Source: Calocera cornea HHB12733
Lineage: Eukaryota > Basidiomycota > Dacrymycetes > Dacrymycetales > Dacrymycetaceae
Assembly: GCA_001632435.1 (NCBI GenBank)
Contig: KV423918.1
Span: 310,001-374,000 of the forward strand
Direction of reading: 5' to 3'
Length of the DNA stretch: 64,000 nucleotides
Shown here: piece after piece, positions 1 through 11,517 of the stretch
Numbering within the stretch: the first letter of the stretch is position 1
Layout of the letters: the number at the start of each line of letters is the position of its first letter
Program-made: the position numbers and the translations under genes
The notes under the pieces: model-generated
What the model saw: only the letters and a program-made list of their open reading frames with translations
Told to the model about the DNA's origin: nothing
Database searches by the model: none

Positions 1-929
1 CCGTGCTACCAATGTTGTCGGAACCAACAGGAGCAATAATCCAGTGATCGGGAGCACCAATCTAATGACCGGTTAGATAGAGGAGGCAGAAGTATGTTAC
101 CCCAGGAGTACTTCAATCAGTGATCACAGCTCGAGACATTTGATGTAATGATCATGAGACGCACTCATCCACCATCGGTCAAGTTCCGGCTTTCGTGACA
201 ACGCCTTGGCCAAGCAAGGGTGCACTTAGCGGAAGCAATTGGCCCCTTTTGTTCCCGTTCGGGGGACACTCTCGCTTCCCTTCAGGGAACTTGCTTCCGT
301 CAATTTCCATCTAAGTTAAATGGAGGTATCGTCTCGGATGCCCCAGCGGTATAAAAAATTGTCCCAGATGCCCCGTCGGTCTTGTACAGCTCTGGAGCTT
401 CTATGCTCCCGGCTGCTTTCTCTCTGCTTCTGCGGAAACAGAAATTCGGCCTGGGCCCCAAGCGGAAGTAGAAATACCCCGAAGCGGAAGCAGAGATGGT
501 CTTGCAACCGAAGCAAAGAGAGGCATCTCATTCCTCCGCTGAGCGTGTCATTCTTCTCAGCGGGACTCTGTCGAAACTGCTTGAAGGCGGAAGCGGAGGT
601 GGAAGAGGGTGCCTTTATGGCGTATGCGCTCCCAGAGCATCGAAATAATTCACGTTCCCACGGGTGCCAACCGTCAAAGGACTCTCAGATAAGTGGCTGT
701 ACAAGGAGCCCCTGATGTACGCGACGAACAGATGCTTCCGCCAACTCTACAGGTGCCTTCGCCCTCCGCATCAGACAGCCTCAATCCTCACGCGTCGACG
801 CCCTCTTCCCTCTCCCGTCCCTTTCCCTCAGCCCTCTCCACCCCCGCCTGCTTCTCCGCATCTCCCTTCTGCATCTGTAGTACACGAACATCCTCCTCAA
901 CTTTAGAACAATTGGGACGCGTCTTCTGT
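1..929. other. Gene-free upstream region with GGAAGC motif cluster
   Basis: No exon is supported here. From about 240 to 620 the sequence carries scattered copies of a CGGAAGC-type motif and its complement GCTTCCG (for example near 246, 294, 466, 484, 494 and 590), the same family that forms 18-bp minisatellites elsewhere in the window. From about 780 to 905 the DNA is pyrimidine-rich (CCTCTTCCCTCTCCC-like), which is common just upstream of fungal start codons and probably belongs to the promoter or 5' leader of the CDC14 gene starting at 930. Confidence 0.5.
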
Positions 930-3030
930 ATGGCGTCAGTATGCGAGCCTCTTTGTCATTTCGGCGATCGGTATGCCCTGGAAACTGTCGCGCCTTGCAC
1001 GTTCTGATCGGTCATGCAGGCTGTATTTTACGACATTTCCTCATCCTCCTCCGCCGTCTAATGCCCTCAATTCTCCTTCTTCCGGAGAGTCCCATCAACC
1101 CCGTTTGAAGACTGCGGCTGGGGCGCCGCCAACCCCCGAAGACGAGGCGTCCTACTTCTTCTTCACGTTCGACAGCGACCTTGTGTATATGTCCTTCTTC
1201 GAAGATTGGGGTCCGTTAAATCTGGCAATGGTGTACAGGTCATGTATCCAAATACATGACTATCTCCAGGTTTGGGTCCTCATGGCGAACTTGGACATGT
1301 GCTGACAGGATCACAGGACGAGCAACTGGAGTCGCATCGGCTGGTCCTCTACACGTCGACAGACCCCCGCCGGAAAGCCAATGCCGCACTGCTCATGGCC
1401 CTCTATGTTGTGAGTGATGAGCCGAACTGGACTGTCCTATTCGATTGACATTATTTATTCATAGATGATTGTGCAACGGAAAGCACCATGGGATGCTTTT
1501 CATCCAATTGCCGAAATGGAGTTTATGCCCTTCCGGGACGCTGGTCGAGGCAAATCCGATTTCAATCTCAGTATTCAGGACTGCCTTTGGGGACTGTGGA
1601 AAGCCTTGCAGAATGGACTTTGTGATCTCAACGATTTCCCTGTGGAGGAATATGAGTACTACGAAAAGGTGGAGAACGGGGACTGGAACTGGATCACACC
1701 AAACTTCATAGCTTTCGCATCGCCAGTGGATCCCGGATTCATACGACGCAATGCTGTGCCCCCTGTCCCAGTGAAATCAGGATCAAATGGGCCTGCTGAA
1801 GTCGCCTTGCAGCGGAAGCTGCCCACACCTTTCTTGAACTGCTTGGACTACTTCAGCAAGCGCAACGTGAAGTTGGTCGTCCGACTCAACAACCCCTTAT
1901 ACGACAGGACGGTATTCGAAGAGCGAGGAATAGAACATTTGGATCTGTATTTCGATGATGGTACCAACCCGACCGACGACATCGTTCGCAAATTCATCCA
2001 AGTCTCCGAAAGTATCATCGAGGCAGGAGGGGCCGTTGCAGTACATTGCAAAGCTGGATTGGGTCGTACGGGAACCTTGATTGGAGGTACGAATTGCTTG
2101 CCGGACCACAGGCTCCATACTGATGACGGTCTCTTAGCGTATCTTATCTATAAGCACGCATTCACTGCCAACGAAGCCATTGCATTCATGCGTATCGTTC
2201 GCCCGGGTAGTGTTGTGGGACCGCAACAGGTTAGTCCTCATCTAGTGTTCCGGTCGGCGCACCTAAACGGCGGACAGCAATACATGTATCTGAAACAGCT
2301 AGACTGGTCTCGCTGGGCTGCATATGACGAAATAGCAAAAGCGCGGGCTGCAACACCAAGCACAGGACGACCCGTTACTCCACCCGAAACGGACAAACCG
2401 CTGCCTCCTGTCCCTCCTGTCACCCCGTCGCGCCATGTTGCAGCTGGCACTGTTGCCACGGCAGCTTTGGCCCCTCCAGGACAACCACGCAAAACACCTA
2501 CGGCCAAACGAGTCGCGGTTGATCCTGCTGATTCCGACGAGGAAGCTGCCTTGACCGCACGTCGTCGACCTCTGAACAAGCACGCTCGAACCGAATCTGC
2601 GGCTTGCGTTCGTGATACAGCTCCGTCTCGATTGGCCCGACCCGCAACGCGCGCAGCTCTGGCCAGTCCGACCCGAAAGGCCGTACCGGCCACGGCAGCA
2701 AAGCTTTCTCCATACAAGTTGGGACATGTACCCGCGACATCTACCACGGACGTGTCATCGAGCGTACCATTGCGGCGCGGCACACGCCGTGCCGAATCCC
2801 CCTCCCCGACGCCATCTCGCCTTCCGCAACTTATACCTACTAAAAGAAGTACCGCACTTGCTCCCTTACCAGGTGGACCTCCAGCCAAAGGTCGTAAAAA
2901 GATCGACAAAGCGGACGCGTGGATAACATCTGCGCCGTCGACCAAAGAGCGGTCCAAGCTTGGTCGACCTCTTCTACGAGGGATGCGGAGACGAAGGAGC
3001 AGCTTCAGTGCAGCAGACGTAGTTGCCTGA
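930..3030 (+). CDS. CDC14: CDC14 dual-specificity protein phosphatase
   Basis: Six exons are read as 930-970, 1020-1269, 1317-1409, 1465-2086, 2138-2229 and 2278-3030, giving 616 residues. The N-terminal half matches the CDC14 substrate-recognition domain (GDRLYF, then FGPLNLAMVYR, FMPFRDAG). The catalytic half holds the P-loop HCKAGLGRTG with Cys323 and Arg329, followed by FTANEAIAFMRIVRPG and VVGPQQ. The last 220 or so residues are a low-complexity Ser/Pro/Ala/Arg-rich tail, as in fungal CDC14. The family dephosphorylates CDK sites at mitotic exit and cytokinesis, acting in the nucleolus, on the spindle and at septum or spindle pole. The ATG at 930 was chosen because it puts about 14 residues before RLYF, as in yeast Cdc14; an in-frame upstream ATG at 693 is possible. 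Two introns (51 and 48 bp) are free of in-frame stops, so retained-intron products would remain open. Confidence 0.93.
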
Positions 3031-3159
3031 TGGTGCATAGTATTTTGTATTTGTACTGCACATTCTTGGCATCATCGCTAATACCCATGCCACAAGTTAC
3101 TACCTGTATCATAGTACGTCATTCACAGGCCATCAGTGTTTAAAAGACCCTCTCAGGTA

Positions 3160-4477
3160 TCACTGTAGTTCGCCGCTCGAGTATCTATGCACGCACGACA
3201 GGAAGTGACGCATATCTTCCGGATCTACTCCAGGAGTAATGCCGTGTCCCAAATTCGCTATCCATCCCTTCGGCCCCTGTCTCGAGCCAGAACGGAATCC
3301 CTTGCACATCCTCTCTACTTCCCTCTCAATAGCATCCTTGCCTCCATAAAGAATGTCCGGATCAATGTTACCCTGCAAGGCCACCGAATCACCGGCGAGA
3401 CCGCGCGCGACCTGAGGCTCGATGCACCAATCGAGGCCCAGCACATCATATCCAGAAGACCGGGCCAAGTCCGCCAGCGCATAGTTTGCACCCTTTGCAA
3501 AGAGAATAATGGGCACGGGTTGCAGAGATTCGGCGAGCAGACCCATTTTCACCTCTCGCGCGATCTTCGTCAGATATGGGAGAGAAAATTCTTCGAAGTC
3601 GTGTGGGGACAGCTCGCTGGCCCATGAGTCGAACACCTGCACAAGCTATCGGCACCAGACATCAGCAATGCTCTTCATTTCCTGCGAAACCCCACTGAAC
3701 CTGTGCGCCCGCTCGGACTTGCCCGATGAGAAAATCGACACAAACAGTGGTTATCCGAGATAGGAGCTCCTTGGAAGCTAGCGGATACTGGAAGATCCAA
3801 CGTTTTGCCGAATGGAACCCGCCTCGGCTCCCACCGCCCTGGATCATGTACGCCATGAGAGTCCAAGGAGAGCCGCAGAATCCGATTAGGGGAACCTCTC
3901 CCTTCAGCTCCTTCCTTGTCATTGTGATGGCCTCGTAGACGTAGCCCAGCTCGTGATCAACGTCGACCGGATATTTGAGCTTGGCCAAGTCGTCCGGTCC
4001 AGCGAGCGGCTGAGGAAAAGTAGGTCCCTTGCCCTCCGGCATCTCCACAGTCATCCCCATGGCTTGAGGAATAACGAGAATATCGCTGAAGATAATCGCA
4101 GCGTCCAGTAAGCCGGAGTATCTCCGTATAGGTTGGAGAGTTATCTCGGTGGCCAGCGCTGGCGTCTGGCAAATCTCGAAGAACGGATGTTGCTCTCGTA
4201 CTTTCCGAAATTCTGTATGGATAAACCTCAGCGAATGAGGGAAACCATGACTATCTGACAGCAAAGGGATTCGCACCAGGGAGGTATCGTCCAGCCTGTC
4301 GCATCACCCATACTGGCGCACGCTCTGTGCGCTCCCCTGGGGGTGAAATTGTACGTGAGTCGTGTGCTACGATCGGGCTGACAGCATGTGCGTACCTCGA
4401 GCGGCCCGCAATATAAGGTCGTTCTTCAAAGGCGGGAAATCATGGTTCACTGTGGTCTTGCGCATTTTGCCGGCCAT
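3160..4477 (-). CDS. HEM12: Uroporphyrinogen decarboxylase (heme biosynthesis)
   Basis: Four exons on the minus strand, 4396-4477, 4277-4336, 3701-4212 and 3160-3645, give 379 residues, close to the usual family length of about 360-375. URO-D converts uroporphyrinogen III to coproporphyrinogen III in the cytosol by removing four carboxyl groups. Visible family signatures are [24 protein letters not shown] (with the catalytic-region Asp), [34 protein letters not shown] (formed across the last splice junction) and [12 protein letters not shown]. The start ATG at 4477 is followed by a short Lys/Arg-containing leader before [17 protein letters not shown]. The gene is tail-to-tail with CDC14 (129 bp between stops) and head-to-head with EMG1. 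Confidence 0.95.
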
Positions 4478-4904
4478 GACGGGCGACGAAGGAGGCAAGT
4501 ACGAGACAAGTGTTGGCTATGTGCATATGTCGACTGCATGCTGTCGGAGGAGCTGGCGGCAACGGAGGCATACGGCTCAGATGTGAAGGAAACTGAGTGG
4601 CAGTGCGTCCTCGCTTCCCCGATCCTTCCGTTTCCCATTCTGTTCACGTTTTCATCAATGACGGAGGTAAAAGTTCAGGCCCACCGGCTGCTAGAAGCAG
4701 AGGAAAGCCCTTTGAGACCCTCCTTAGTGGACGATATTATTCACCTGCTGCGAAGGACCGTGGACCGCACACCCTCTTCTAACTCCACCGGCCATTCCAT
4801 CTTCGACTCTCCTTCTCTTCTAGCCCTTCTTCCCTATATATCAGCTGAACTCACACTCTCCCCTCGCTTGCATCTCCCATTAGGCAAACCTTGGCCCTGT
4901 CACC
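4478..4904. promoter_or_regulatory. Shared promoter between HEM12 and EMG1
   Basis: These 427 bp separate two divergently transcribed genes and must hold both promoters. On the EMG1 side a TATA-like CTATATAT lies at about 4834, roughly 65-70 bp before the ATG, followed by a pyrimidine-rich CACTCTCCCCTCGCTTGCATC tract typical of fungal transcription start zones. No convincing element was picked out on the HEM12 side. Confidence 0.5.
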
Positions 4905-6110
4905 ATGGATCACATTGCCGTCCCCCAGGCTGTTTCTAGCGCGATCCTCAAGTCCGCCGACTCGGTCATGCTACCAACTCCGTCCTATGGGCCCAGGCCA
5001 GCCAGCGCACCCAGCATGGTTCCAGTACAAGCAACCACCCCTCGCGCCCCTGCAGACAAGGAGAACAAACGTCGCTTAATTGTCGTTCTGGAGCGCGCTT
5101 GCCTCGAGGCATACAAGGTTTCCTCTGGCTCGGCTTCAAGAGGAAAGGATGGCAAGGACGCAAAGTATGCTCTGCTCAATTGCGATGACCATCAGGGCAT
5201 ACTTGCCAAAACGGGCCGCGATATTGCGGACGCCCGGCCTGACATTGTTCACCAGGTGAGTGATGCTGACTCATCGGGCCGTAACTCGTCTGAGCTTGAT
5301 TAAGTGTCTTCTCACGCTGCTGGATTCGCCTCTCAACAAGGCAGGTCTGCTCCAAGTCTATGTCCACACAGCCAAGGGCACGTTGATCGAGATCAATCCG
5401 CACGTTCGCATTCCCAGGACATTCAAACGGTTCTCTGGATTGATGGGTGCGTTACTTCGCTCCGGCGTGAATGTCGTTGTTCCATGTTGCTGAGCTACTC
5501 GGACTAGTTCAACTGTTGCATAAACTAAGCATTCGAGGTGTCAATGGGAATGAAAAGCTGCTGAAAGTAATAAAGGTCAGTTACAAATTGCCTGGGGAGA
5601 CATGCAGTCCTTATTCATTTTCACAATCTCAGAACCCCATTACAGACCATTTGCCCGTTAACACCTACAAAATCAGTGGGCCTGTTACCATCTGCATAAT
5701 GATCAGCTGTTAACGTAGACGCGTAGGTCTTTCAGGGGATGCACCTACCGTGCGCTTGTCACGATATCTGCCAACCTTACCGGATACTCATTCGATCGCT
5801 GTCTTTGTCGGTGCCATGGCCAGAGGGTGCGCTTGACTATACTCAGGCACCTCCGCGCGGCATCTCATGATCAGTTCAGAAAGGATGACTTCGCGGATGG
5901 TTTAATTGATGAGAAGATTTCGATCAGCGACTATGCGCTGTCTGCTTCGGTGAGTTACAATGGTGACTTCATAGATAGGAAGATGTGACTGACGAACTAT
6001 GCAGGTTGCTTGTGGCAAGGTAAGAAGGTCAACATAAGGGGTTGCCTGTTCCCCGCTGATAGTGACCACAGTTCTGCTGCGCGGTCGAGGAGATGTGGGA
6101 CATCGTATAA
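4905..6110 (+). CDS. EMG1: 18S rRNA pseudouridine N1-methyltransferase (NEP1/EMG1, SPOUT family)
   Basis: Eight exons, 4905-5255, 5305-5446, 5508-5575, 5633-5675, 5727-5826, 5880-5949, 6005-6019 and 6072-6110, join to 275 residues. The enzyme methylates a pseudouridine in helix 35 of 18S rRNA and is needed for small-subunit assembly in the nucleolus. Family signatures are [115 protein letters not shown] and the C-terminal ALSASVACGKFCCAFEEMW-type end. The first 45 or so residues are a basidiomycete-specific Pro/Ala-rich extension. Exon 7 is a 15-nt microexon coding VACGK. The acceptor at 5879, not the CAG five bases before it, keeps the frame. Confidence 0.95.
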
Positions 6111-6511
6111 GCTGTGAATTGGCTGCAGGCGCCCGGCCTCCATTGCCGCTTCTTGTTTCGTGGTATCAGGGTTCATTCGTCTGTCCTGGTTGTCTTGATC
6201 ATTTGTACAATATGGAGCATGCGAGGTTGAAAGCATGGATGAATTGGCGATGAACGTGTGCGCCGTAAGAGGCGTGGTATTTGCGCGGCCACCACCACCG
6301 CCCTGGACAGAAGTTCCAGGAGGGGCTCCGGCGCGGGTGTGACGTGATGTGCCGAGACGGCGCGACTCCACCCCTCAATCCAGCCTCAGGGCAACCGCGT
6401 CTCACCGCTCCCTCCATACAACCTGGTATCACAGAACGACCACTCACCCCCTTTTTATCTGCAGCCCCGCGCTCTCTCCATTCTATTACATCGCTCCCAT
6501 CCGTCATCACG

Positions 6512-7501
6512 ATGCCGCCCAACATCCCGAAAGATCCTCTCTCCGGTCATCTGGGACATCTCAGCCCCGAGCAGCAGCACATACTCGGCAAGTTTCGCAC
6601 GGAGCTCGAGCAGGAGGGTGTCTTCGTCCCAGAGCGTCACGACGATGCTACACTCCTACGCTTCCTGCGCGCACGCAAATTTGACCTGGTGAAGGCGAAG
6701 GTCATGATTACGTCCTGTGAGCAGTGGCGAAAGGAGTTCGGAGTGGACGAAGTTGTCCGGTATGGCGGATGCCCTCCCCATCGCGTTTTTTGGCCCATGC
6801 TTAACGACTTTCCTACCATAGAACCTTCGAGTTCCCTGAGAAGGAAGCAGTCGACAAGATATACCCACAGTACTATCACAAGACGGACAAGGTCCGTGTA
6901 TAGCGCTTTCTCTCAATTGCACAACCTATTGACGCGACTTCCATAGGATGGCCGTCCGGTTTACATCGAACGACTGGGCAAACTAGACCTCAAGAAGCTC
7001 TATGCTGTTACTACGCCCGAAAGGCTCCTCAAGCGATTTGTCCTGGAGTATGAGAAGTTCCTCACAGACAGACTGCCTGCTTGCAGTGAAGTCGTCGGAC
7101 ATCGCGTTGAAACCTCTTGCACCATCATGGATCTCCAGAACGTTGGTCTGACGCAATTCTATCAAGTAAAGGACTACATTGCACAGGCCACTCGTATCGG
7201 TCAGGATCGATATCCTGAATGCATGGGCAAATTTTACATCATCAACGCGCCTTGGGTATTTTCGACCGTCTGGATGGTGATCAAGCCCTGGCTGGATGAA
7301 GTTACCGTGAACAAGATCTCCATTCTCGGCTACAACTACAAGACCGAGCTTTTGGCGCAGATACCTGCGGAGAATCTGCCTTCAGACCTAGGAGGACTGT
7401 GTCAGTGCTCTGAAGGCTGCTCGCTGTCTGATGCGGGGCCGTGGAACGAGAAGAACACCGGCCTTATCGCGCAAACCGATCCCAACACGACTGCGGCATA
7501 G
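6512..7501 (+). CDS. SEC14: Sec14-like phosphatidylinositol/phosphatidylcholine transfer protein
   Basis: Three exons, 6512-6759, 6822-6891 and 6947-7501, give 290 residues (yeast Sec14 has 304). The protein exchanges PI and PC between membranes and supports Golgi phosphoinositide signalling. The CRAL-TRIO N-terminal helices occupy roughly residues 20-80 (LLRFLRARKFDLVKAKVMI) and the CRAL-TRIO lipid-binding domain about 95-260: DGRPVYIERLGKLDL, MDLQNVGLTQFY, YPECMGKFYIINAPWVFSTVW, KPWLDEVTVNKISILG and the closing LPSDLGGLCQC. The C-terminal GPWNEKN motif is also typical. It lies about 400 bp downstream of EMG1 on the same strand. A pyrimidine-rich stretch (about 6440-6500) precedes the ATG. 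Confidence 0.93.
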
Positions 7502-7779
7502 TTGTTCAAGCACGACCCTTCCCATCCTGCGGCTGCATTGTATCACTTGCTATGTAATAGATCGAACGTTACTGTAAGCTCTTACAATCGGCGCATCGAC
7601 GTAACCTGCCCAATATGTCATTGCACCTCGGATAGTCATACATTCAGATCATCACATCCAACTGCCCGTGTCCAGATGTCAGCTACCTCTTGCCTTTATC
7701 ACGGGGCTTTCCGCTCGCTTGACAAGCTGTACTCGTGTGCACATTGCATAGCTCGGACCATACGTTTGGGTCACGTCAC

Positions 7780-8560
7780 CGGCGCAAGAGCAAGCCTACC
7801 GGGAGCAAAGAGTTTTGCTCCCGCTCGTTCCAGTCTTGCCCCACCTTGGAGCATATCTACTGACTGCCTTCCGGCGGGAGTCTTTCTGCTTCCGCTCAGG
7901 GCTTTTCCTTCGGCGGGGAGCATCTTCACTCCCCCGCCTGTGGTGGTTGCTTGCGCCGGGAAAGTTGCTTACTTCCGCTACGGGCGCGCTTCTGCTTCTC
8001 TGACCGTTTCTTTGCTTCCGTGGGCAACACCTCTGCTCCTGCTTCCGTTGCACTTTGCTTCCGCCTACCGGATCTTTGTTTCCTCTTGAACCCGGAAGCA
8101 GAAGAGTCGTTCCGTCGGACCAAAAGGTCCGAGCGGGAGCAAGGATGATTAAAACGGAAGCACAAATACTTGAACACACAGGTAAACGGAAATATCTTAA
8201 TGAAGAAGACCTGCATGCCCTTTGGGAAGCAAGGGGTTTTGCGTCTGGAGCCCGTAGAACAGTTTCCAACCCAACTCCACCGGACCGCCCAGTGCAGCTT
8301 CTCAGTTTCGTGACACTCGCTCCGCGCTCTGCACCAGATCGGTTGACTCCGGTGTCCATCTGAAGGACCCTTTACTTCCGTCTGAACTCCCTTTTGCTCC
8401 CCCTTCATACTCTGTCGGCCCCTGTAGAGTTACTTCCGTCACTCTTTCTGCTTCCTCTTTTGCCATCTACTTCCACCGGCGCTTTTACTTCCGATATATG
8501 GTGAATTCGGAGTGCTTCCGTCTACGGGTTCACTTGTGGTTGTGGGTTTGTTACCGCGGG
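7780..8560 (-). repeat. GGAAGC-family minisatellite-like cluster (minus orientation)
   Basis: The plus strand shows repeated GCTTCCG or ACTTCCG words (near 7880, 7975, 8021, 8040, 8057, 8371, 8432, 8515 and 8571), i.e. CGGAAGC on the minus strand, often separated by about 16-20 bp. Between 8090 and 8160 the orientation flips (CCGGAAGCAGAAG and GCGGGAGCAAGG). It is a degenerate member of the 18-bp family that is regular at 19.4-19.7 and 34.1-34.26 kb. Long open frames across it simply reflect the repeat composition and are not called as genes. Confidence 0.6.
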
Positions 8561-8596
8561 GCAATCTGCTTCCGCCTCCGTACTTGCTCCTGCGAG

Positions 8597-9106
8597 ATAA
8601 TTCCTAGAGTAGCACCTGTCCGGAGGCAGACAGACTACAGTAGCACTCTGGGTGCAATTGCCTCGAATGGCACCTTTTAGGTCATAAGTCCACCTTACTT
8701 CTTCATGGAAGCAAAGCAAGTGTGACTCTTCATTCTTTGAGTAAAATGGAAGTAATTTGGCCCTCTGGGAGCTAATGTTCAAAGACAAATGAACGTGTTG
8801 TTGTATGAGAAGAAGTACCTGTCTGCCATCTGCAGTCCCATTTCTTCTCATGATTGGAAGCTCAGATAGTCGCCGCCTGCACGCAGTATCAATTACCGGA
8901 CAATGAAATCCTGAAAATTATCCCATTTTGTGCAAAAAGAGATGGTGCACACTTATTTTGCAGCTGGCTTCAAAATCTAAGTCCTTACAGGAGCAGGGGT
9001 ATAGTGCATGATTTGCCCACCCAAAAAAGTGCCATTCCAGGCAATTGCACCTGGAGTGCTACTGTAGTCTTTCCACCTCCGGACAGGTGCTACTCTAGGA
9101 ATTACC
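8597..9106. mobile_element. Foldback/MITE-like element with about 80-bp terminal inverted repeats
   Basis: The segment at 8597-8678 is the reverse complement of 9025-9106. Both ends run TAATTCCTAGAGTAGCACC inward, then CCGGAGG, a CTACAGTAGCACTC block, CAATTGCCT and GGCAC. The arms differ at only about ten positions, and the roughly 345-bp interior is unrelated between halves and has no coding potential. This is the architecture of a non-autonomous inverted-repeat transposon. Target-site duplication could not be defined by eye. The left end is embedded in the GGAAGC-rich stretch. Confidence 0.6.
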
Positions 9107-9841
9107 TCTGCTCCTCCTGGTCATTTGCTTCCGCTTGACCGTTTCTTTCCGTGTGAACGCTTCCTTCCATGCACCAAGATGCTTCCGTGTGAGGATTGGT
9201 CTCTGGGTGACATTTGCTTCTGGACACATCTTTGATCCTGTGGTCCAGTATGCTTCCACCAGGACATTTCCTTCTGTCTACCCGGTTGCAAATGGGAAGG
9301 TTGGGATGTAGAGTCAGATATGGATATGTAGATTATCACTTTGCGGATCAACTCACTTCATGGATCACTTGTACAGCCACACATGTTTGCTACTTGGTTC
9401 ATGTAATAGACAAACCCTCTGGGGATACCTGTCCAAAAGTGGGGCACATGGGGAGGATGACATAAGCACAGCATGTAAGCACATTCCATTCCTTGAAACC
9501 AAGGTACAATTAGAGAGAGACGTAATGGTATCACCAAGCACCCTATCACTGTACTAGTGATAACTGTAGTAGTGAGAATGCAAACTAATCTTTTCCTACA
9601 GCTGAGTGGCCAACCACTTGAGAGATATAGCACTGCATAGACTGCTGAAAGGACCTTGGTTGAAGTCCTCACTGATGATCCAAGTCTGTAGACATCGCCC
9701 AAAGGTTACTGTTAAGATGGTGATGTATTTCGAGAATGTCTAGATACAGGCCTAGATGGTGGTACGACAAAGGAAGAGGATAGCGAGAGAAAACTGCAGA
9801 CTGAGACAGAAAGGAACAGAAGGATGCGGGAGGCATGGGTA

Positions 9842-10077
9842 GGAGGCCCCAGTGGGGCCTCCCAGAATGCTGGGCCTGCCCTGCCGGGCAGGTGTCCGCA
9901 TCTAGAATGGCAGTGCTGGGGCCCGGCAGGATGGGAGGCCCCACTGGGGCCTCCCGCAATGCAGGGGTGCAGGGGTCATGGTCCGCGTCAAGGGTAGTGG
10001 CTATGCTGGCAATGGTTTGGGTCCGTGTGTGGGGGTAAGGACCCTGAGAGTGGGCAGGAGGCCCCAGTGGGACCTCC
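9842..10077. repeat. Three copies of a perfect 21-bp GC palindrome
   Basis: The word GGAGGCCCCAGTGGGGCCTCC, a near-perfect self-complementary hairpin, occurs at 9842-9862, at 9934-9954 (with ACT at the centre) and at 10057-10077 (one mismatch). Spacing is 92 and 123 bp. The intervening DNA also repeats GGGCC/CCGGCAGG words. Function is unknown; it may be the ends of small nested foldback elements. Confidence 0.55.
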
Positions 10078-10609
10078 TGTGGTGTAAACAAGGAAAGTTG
10101 GTTGAAACAGATAGTAACGGAGGGTAGTGAAGGTTGTTTGAGGGTAAGTTAGGGGAGCCTTACAACTGCTTGCCATTGAATGCATAGCAGCCTCACTGGG
10201 ACTCTGACCAGTGCTGATTATCAGCAGTGACAATGACATGCAAAAATGGCTCATTATCAGCCCTTTGCTTTCTTAGGCAAAGCAGCTGGTAATGCACAGA
10301 GAGTGGTACATAATCAGCAGTTTGTATAATCAGTAGCTTAATAGCTCAATCTCATGACTTTTGCTACTAATTTGCAGCAGTACTTTACAAGCTGATCACC
10401 ATTGCACACTGCATGTATCAGTAAGCTCTTTCATAAGGTCAGCAGAGACACTTATACTAAGTGCAGCATACTCACCTTAGAATAGCTCTAATTGTTGTAG
10501 TCTGGTTGATAACCAACTGTAGAAGATGGGTACATATATGTGCCCAAATACCCATTGCAGCCCTCCAGGAGGAGGTTAAGCAACAGAGAGATATACCAGG
10601 CAAACAGAA

Positions 10610-10735
10610 TGGAGCAGGGGGGAAGAGTCTGCAAGGCGGGCAGCAGGCAGGGTAGGCAGGCCAGGCAGGGCAGAATGAGGGGCAGGCAGGGTGGAGCAAG
10701 GGGCGGGCATGGCAGCAAGGGAGGCAAGCACATGA
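10610..10735 (+). repeat. GGCAGG-rich simple repeat
   Basis: A purine/G-rich tract built from GGCAGG, GGGCAG and GGCAAG words, on the plus strand. It generates open frames in several phases with no recognisable protein, so it is treated as low-complexity DNA. Confidence 0.55.
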
Positions 10736-11517
10736 TGGTCAATGACCAAGATGGGAGCCAGGGACCATGGACTCAGATACACCAAGTCCCCTGGAGCGGA
10801 GGCAAACTCAGCTGCTCTTAGGGGCAGATTGCTTGACGTGTCTCAGCAATGCTGATTTCCAGCCCAGAAGAGGATGGAGTTAAATCAGCACCCTATCAGC
10901 CTGTTACAGCATACAGCTGCTTAATGGCTGTTTACCCATCCATAAGCACTTAACGTGCTTACTATCAGACCCTAGTCCATGTCTAGTGCCTTTGTGCAGT
11001 GACAGAATGTGAAGACCATATCATGCATGGTCACTTGAACAAACAAGTGCACTGGATGCATGCAAAATTTGCTTTGCATCATGATGTGCTGCGTGGGGAT
11101 GCATTGAACAAATCCATAAACCTTATCAAGTATGCTGATTTCCATGCTTCCATGTGATAACCTACTTCCAGCCTTCTTGTATATAGTATTGACCTGTTCG
11201 TAGTTTTGTCCTTAGATTTGATCTCTTAGGATCCTCCACAATACTTGTGTAGTTGAACTAGGCATTGCAATCTCAATCAAAACTTTGAAACCTCAGCAAC
11301 CTCTCAATACTGTCAGACAAACTTGTGCAATATCTGGTGCTCAGCTTTCCTCCATTACCCCCATATTGTCCCTCTCGCTCAACATCTTGTCTCCTCTTCA
11401 ATAGTCTTGGACCACTTTTGCAGACAGCCTTGTGTCTAGTATTGTGTGCCCTGATAGAAGATCAGATCTCGAAACACTGACTCTGTCCTGTGATATCACC
11501 CAAATCTTTCTCAAACT

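Larger units (their letters stand above)
7502..11517. other. Gene-free repeat region between SEC14 and the Ty3 element
   Basis: No gene is supported in these 4 kb. The region contains a GCTTCCG-rich stretch, a foldback element, three GC-rich palindromes and a GGCAGG-rich tract (listed separately). From about 10190 to 10980 there are many short AT-rich words such as GATTATCAGCAG and CATGCATG without clear organisation. From about 9300 onward CpG becomes visibly rare while TG and CA are common, and this continues to about 19.1 kb. The 5' LTR of the Ty3 element should lie in the last part (about 11.1-11.5 kb), but no sequence matching the candidate 3' LTR was found. Confidence 0.5.

Noticed and set aside
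2238..3038. 266-codon open frame antisense to CDC14
   Set aside because: Arg/Ser-rich shadow of the low-complexity CDC14 tail.
10461..10821. Overlapping open frames across the GGCAGG tract
   Set aside because: Low-complexity DNA open in several frames on both strands.
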